Part shown: one piece after another, positions 63,801 through 64,000 of the stretch
Numbering within the stretch: the first letter of the stretch is position 1
Layout: every line of letters begins with the position of its first letter
Assembly (NCBI RefSeq): GCF_007565055.1
Contig: NC_044551.1
Location: 92,100,089-92,164,088 of the forward strand
Length of the DNA: 64,000 nt
From: Rhinopithecus roxellana
Lineage: Eukaryota > Chordata > Mammalia > Primates > Cercopithecidae
Direction of reading: 5' to 3'
Notes under the pieces: generated by a model
Seen by the model: only the letters and a program-made list of their open reading frames with translations
Told to the model about the DNA's origin: nothing
Databases searched by the model: none
Program-made: the position numbers and the translations under genes

Positions 63801-64000
63801 AAAAAGAGGTTCATGAAAATGCTGAGAGTGGTGGGATCATAGATCATATGTGTAAGTTGGCAATTTGTCCTAGTTTTGCACAAGGAGCACATGTGATACA
63901 ATCATTTCATGTCATTTAAAGGGGCGAGGAGTTCTGAAGGTGGGCGCTCTAACTCTTGGGGTAGGGCCAAGGGAATGAAGCCCCCAGGGGCTTGGGGAAG
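63801..64000. other. Unique sequence to the window end
   Basis: Nothing recognised. Confidence 0.45.

Noticed and set aside
1..64000. Search for CRISPR arrays, operons, phage, tRNA/rRNA genes or a novel multi-gene system
   Set aside because: Nothing of the kind is visible. The regularly spaced repeats found are minisatellites of 21 and 22 bases without spacers, and the sequence is repeat-rich primate DNA.

Overview
This is a window of primate nuclear DNA, best read as an Old World monkey (cercopithecid) sequence. Around forty Alu insertions (J, S and Y type) prove a primate. One young Alu at 60551-60845 carries the base combination I associate with the macaque/baboon AluYR lineage rather than with human AluY. 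I found no protein-coding exon, no tRNA or rRNA gene, no CRISPR array and no prokaryotic feature. Open reading frames are short, and most of the longer ones are Alu, MaLR LTR, LINE or microsatellite sequence read through. The window is therefore intergenic or deep-intronic.

Layout. 1-10 kb: unique sequence with scattered Alus, an ERV1-like LTR, and several MaLR LTRs (MLT1) and MIRs. 10-20 kb: MIRs, hAT-type DNA transposon fossils, a trimeric Alu at 17.2-17.6 kb beside a degenerate 21-bp minisatellite, and an ancient repeat holding CCAAT and E-box motifs. 20-30 kb: an RPL30 processed pseudogene (21.4-21.9 kb) whose A-tail has become a GAAA/GGAA microsatellite, a hAT fossil with a 22-bp minisatellite inside, a MER5A, LTRs and L1M fragments. 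30-41 kb: a 77-bp L1 insertion with a perfect 13-bp target duplication, three ERV or MaLR LTRs, L1M pieces split by later insertions, and AT, CA and GAAA microsatellites. 41-49 kb: an MLT1 split by Alus with an unexplained filler, a DNA-transposon fossil with crossing inverted repeats, a polypurine/polypyrimidine inverted block between two Alus, and a + strand L1 3' half carrying nested Alus. 49-59 kb: Alus, an ERV1-like LTR, and an MST/THE1-type solo LTR with a 5-bp target duplication. 59-62 kb: a layered nest (MLT1, then an older L1, then a younger L1, an AluS and the AluYR). 62-64 kb: a TG-rich tract, a MIR and a last Alu.

No set of genes works together here. The information is in the order of insertions (target-site duplications, nesting, tails turned into microsatellites), in lineage-diagnostic elements, and in a few local structures that could affect DNA stability. 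I did not find a new biological system. Repeat family names are from memory of consensus features, and boundaries are by eye, usually good to a few bases where a target duplication is cited and to tens of bases otherwise.
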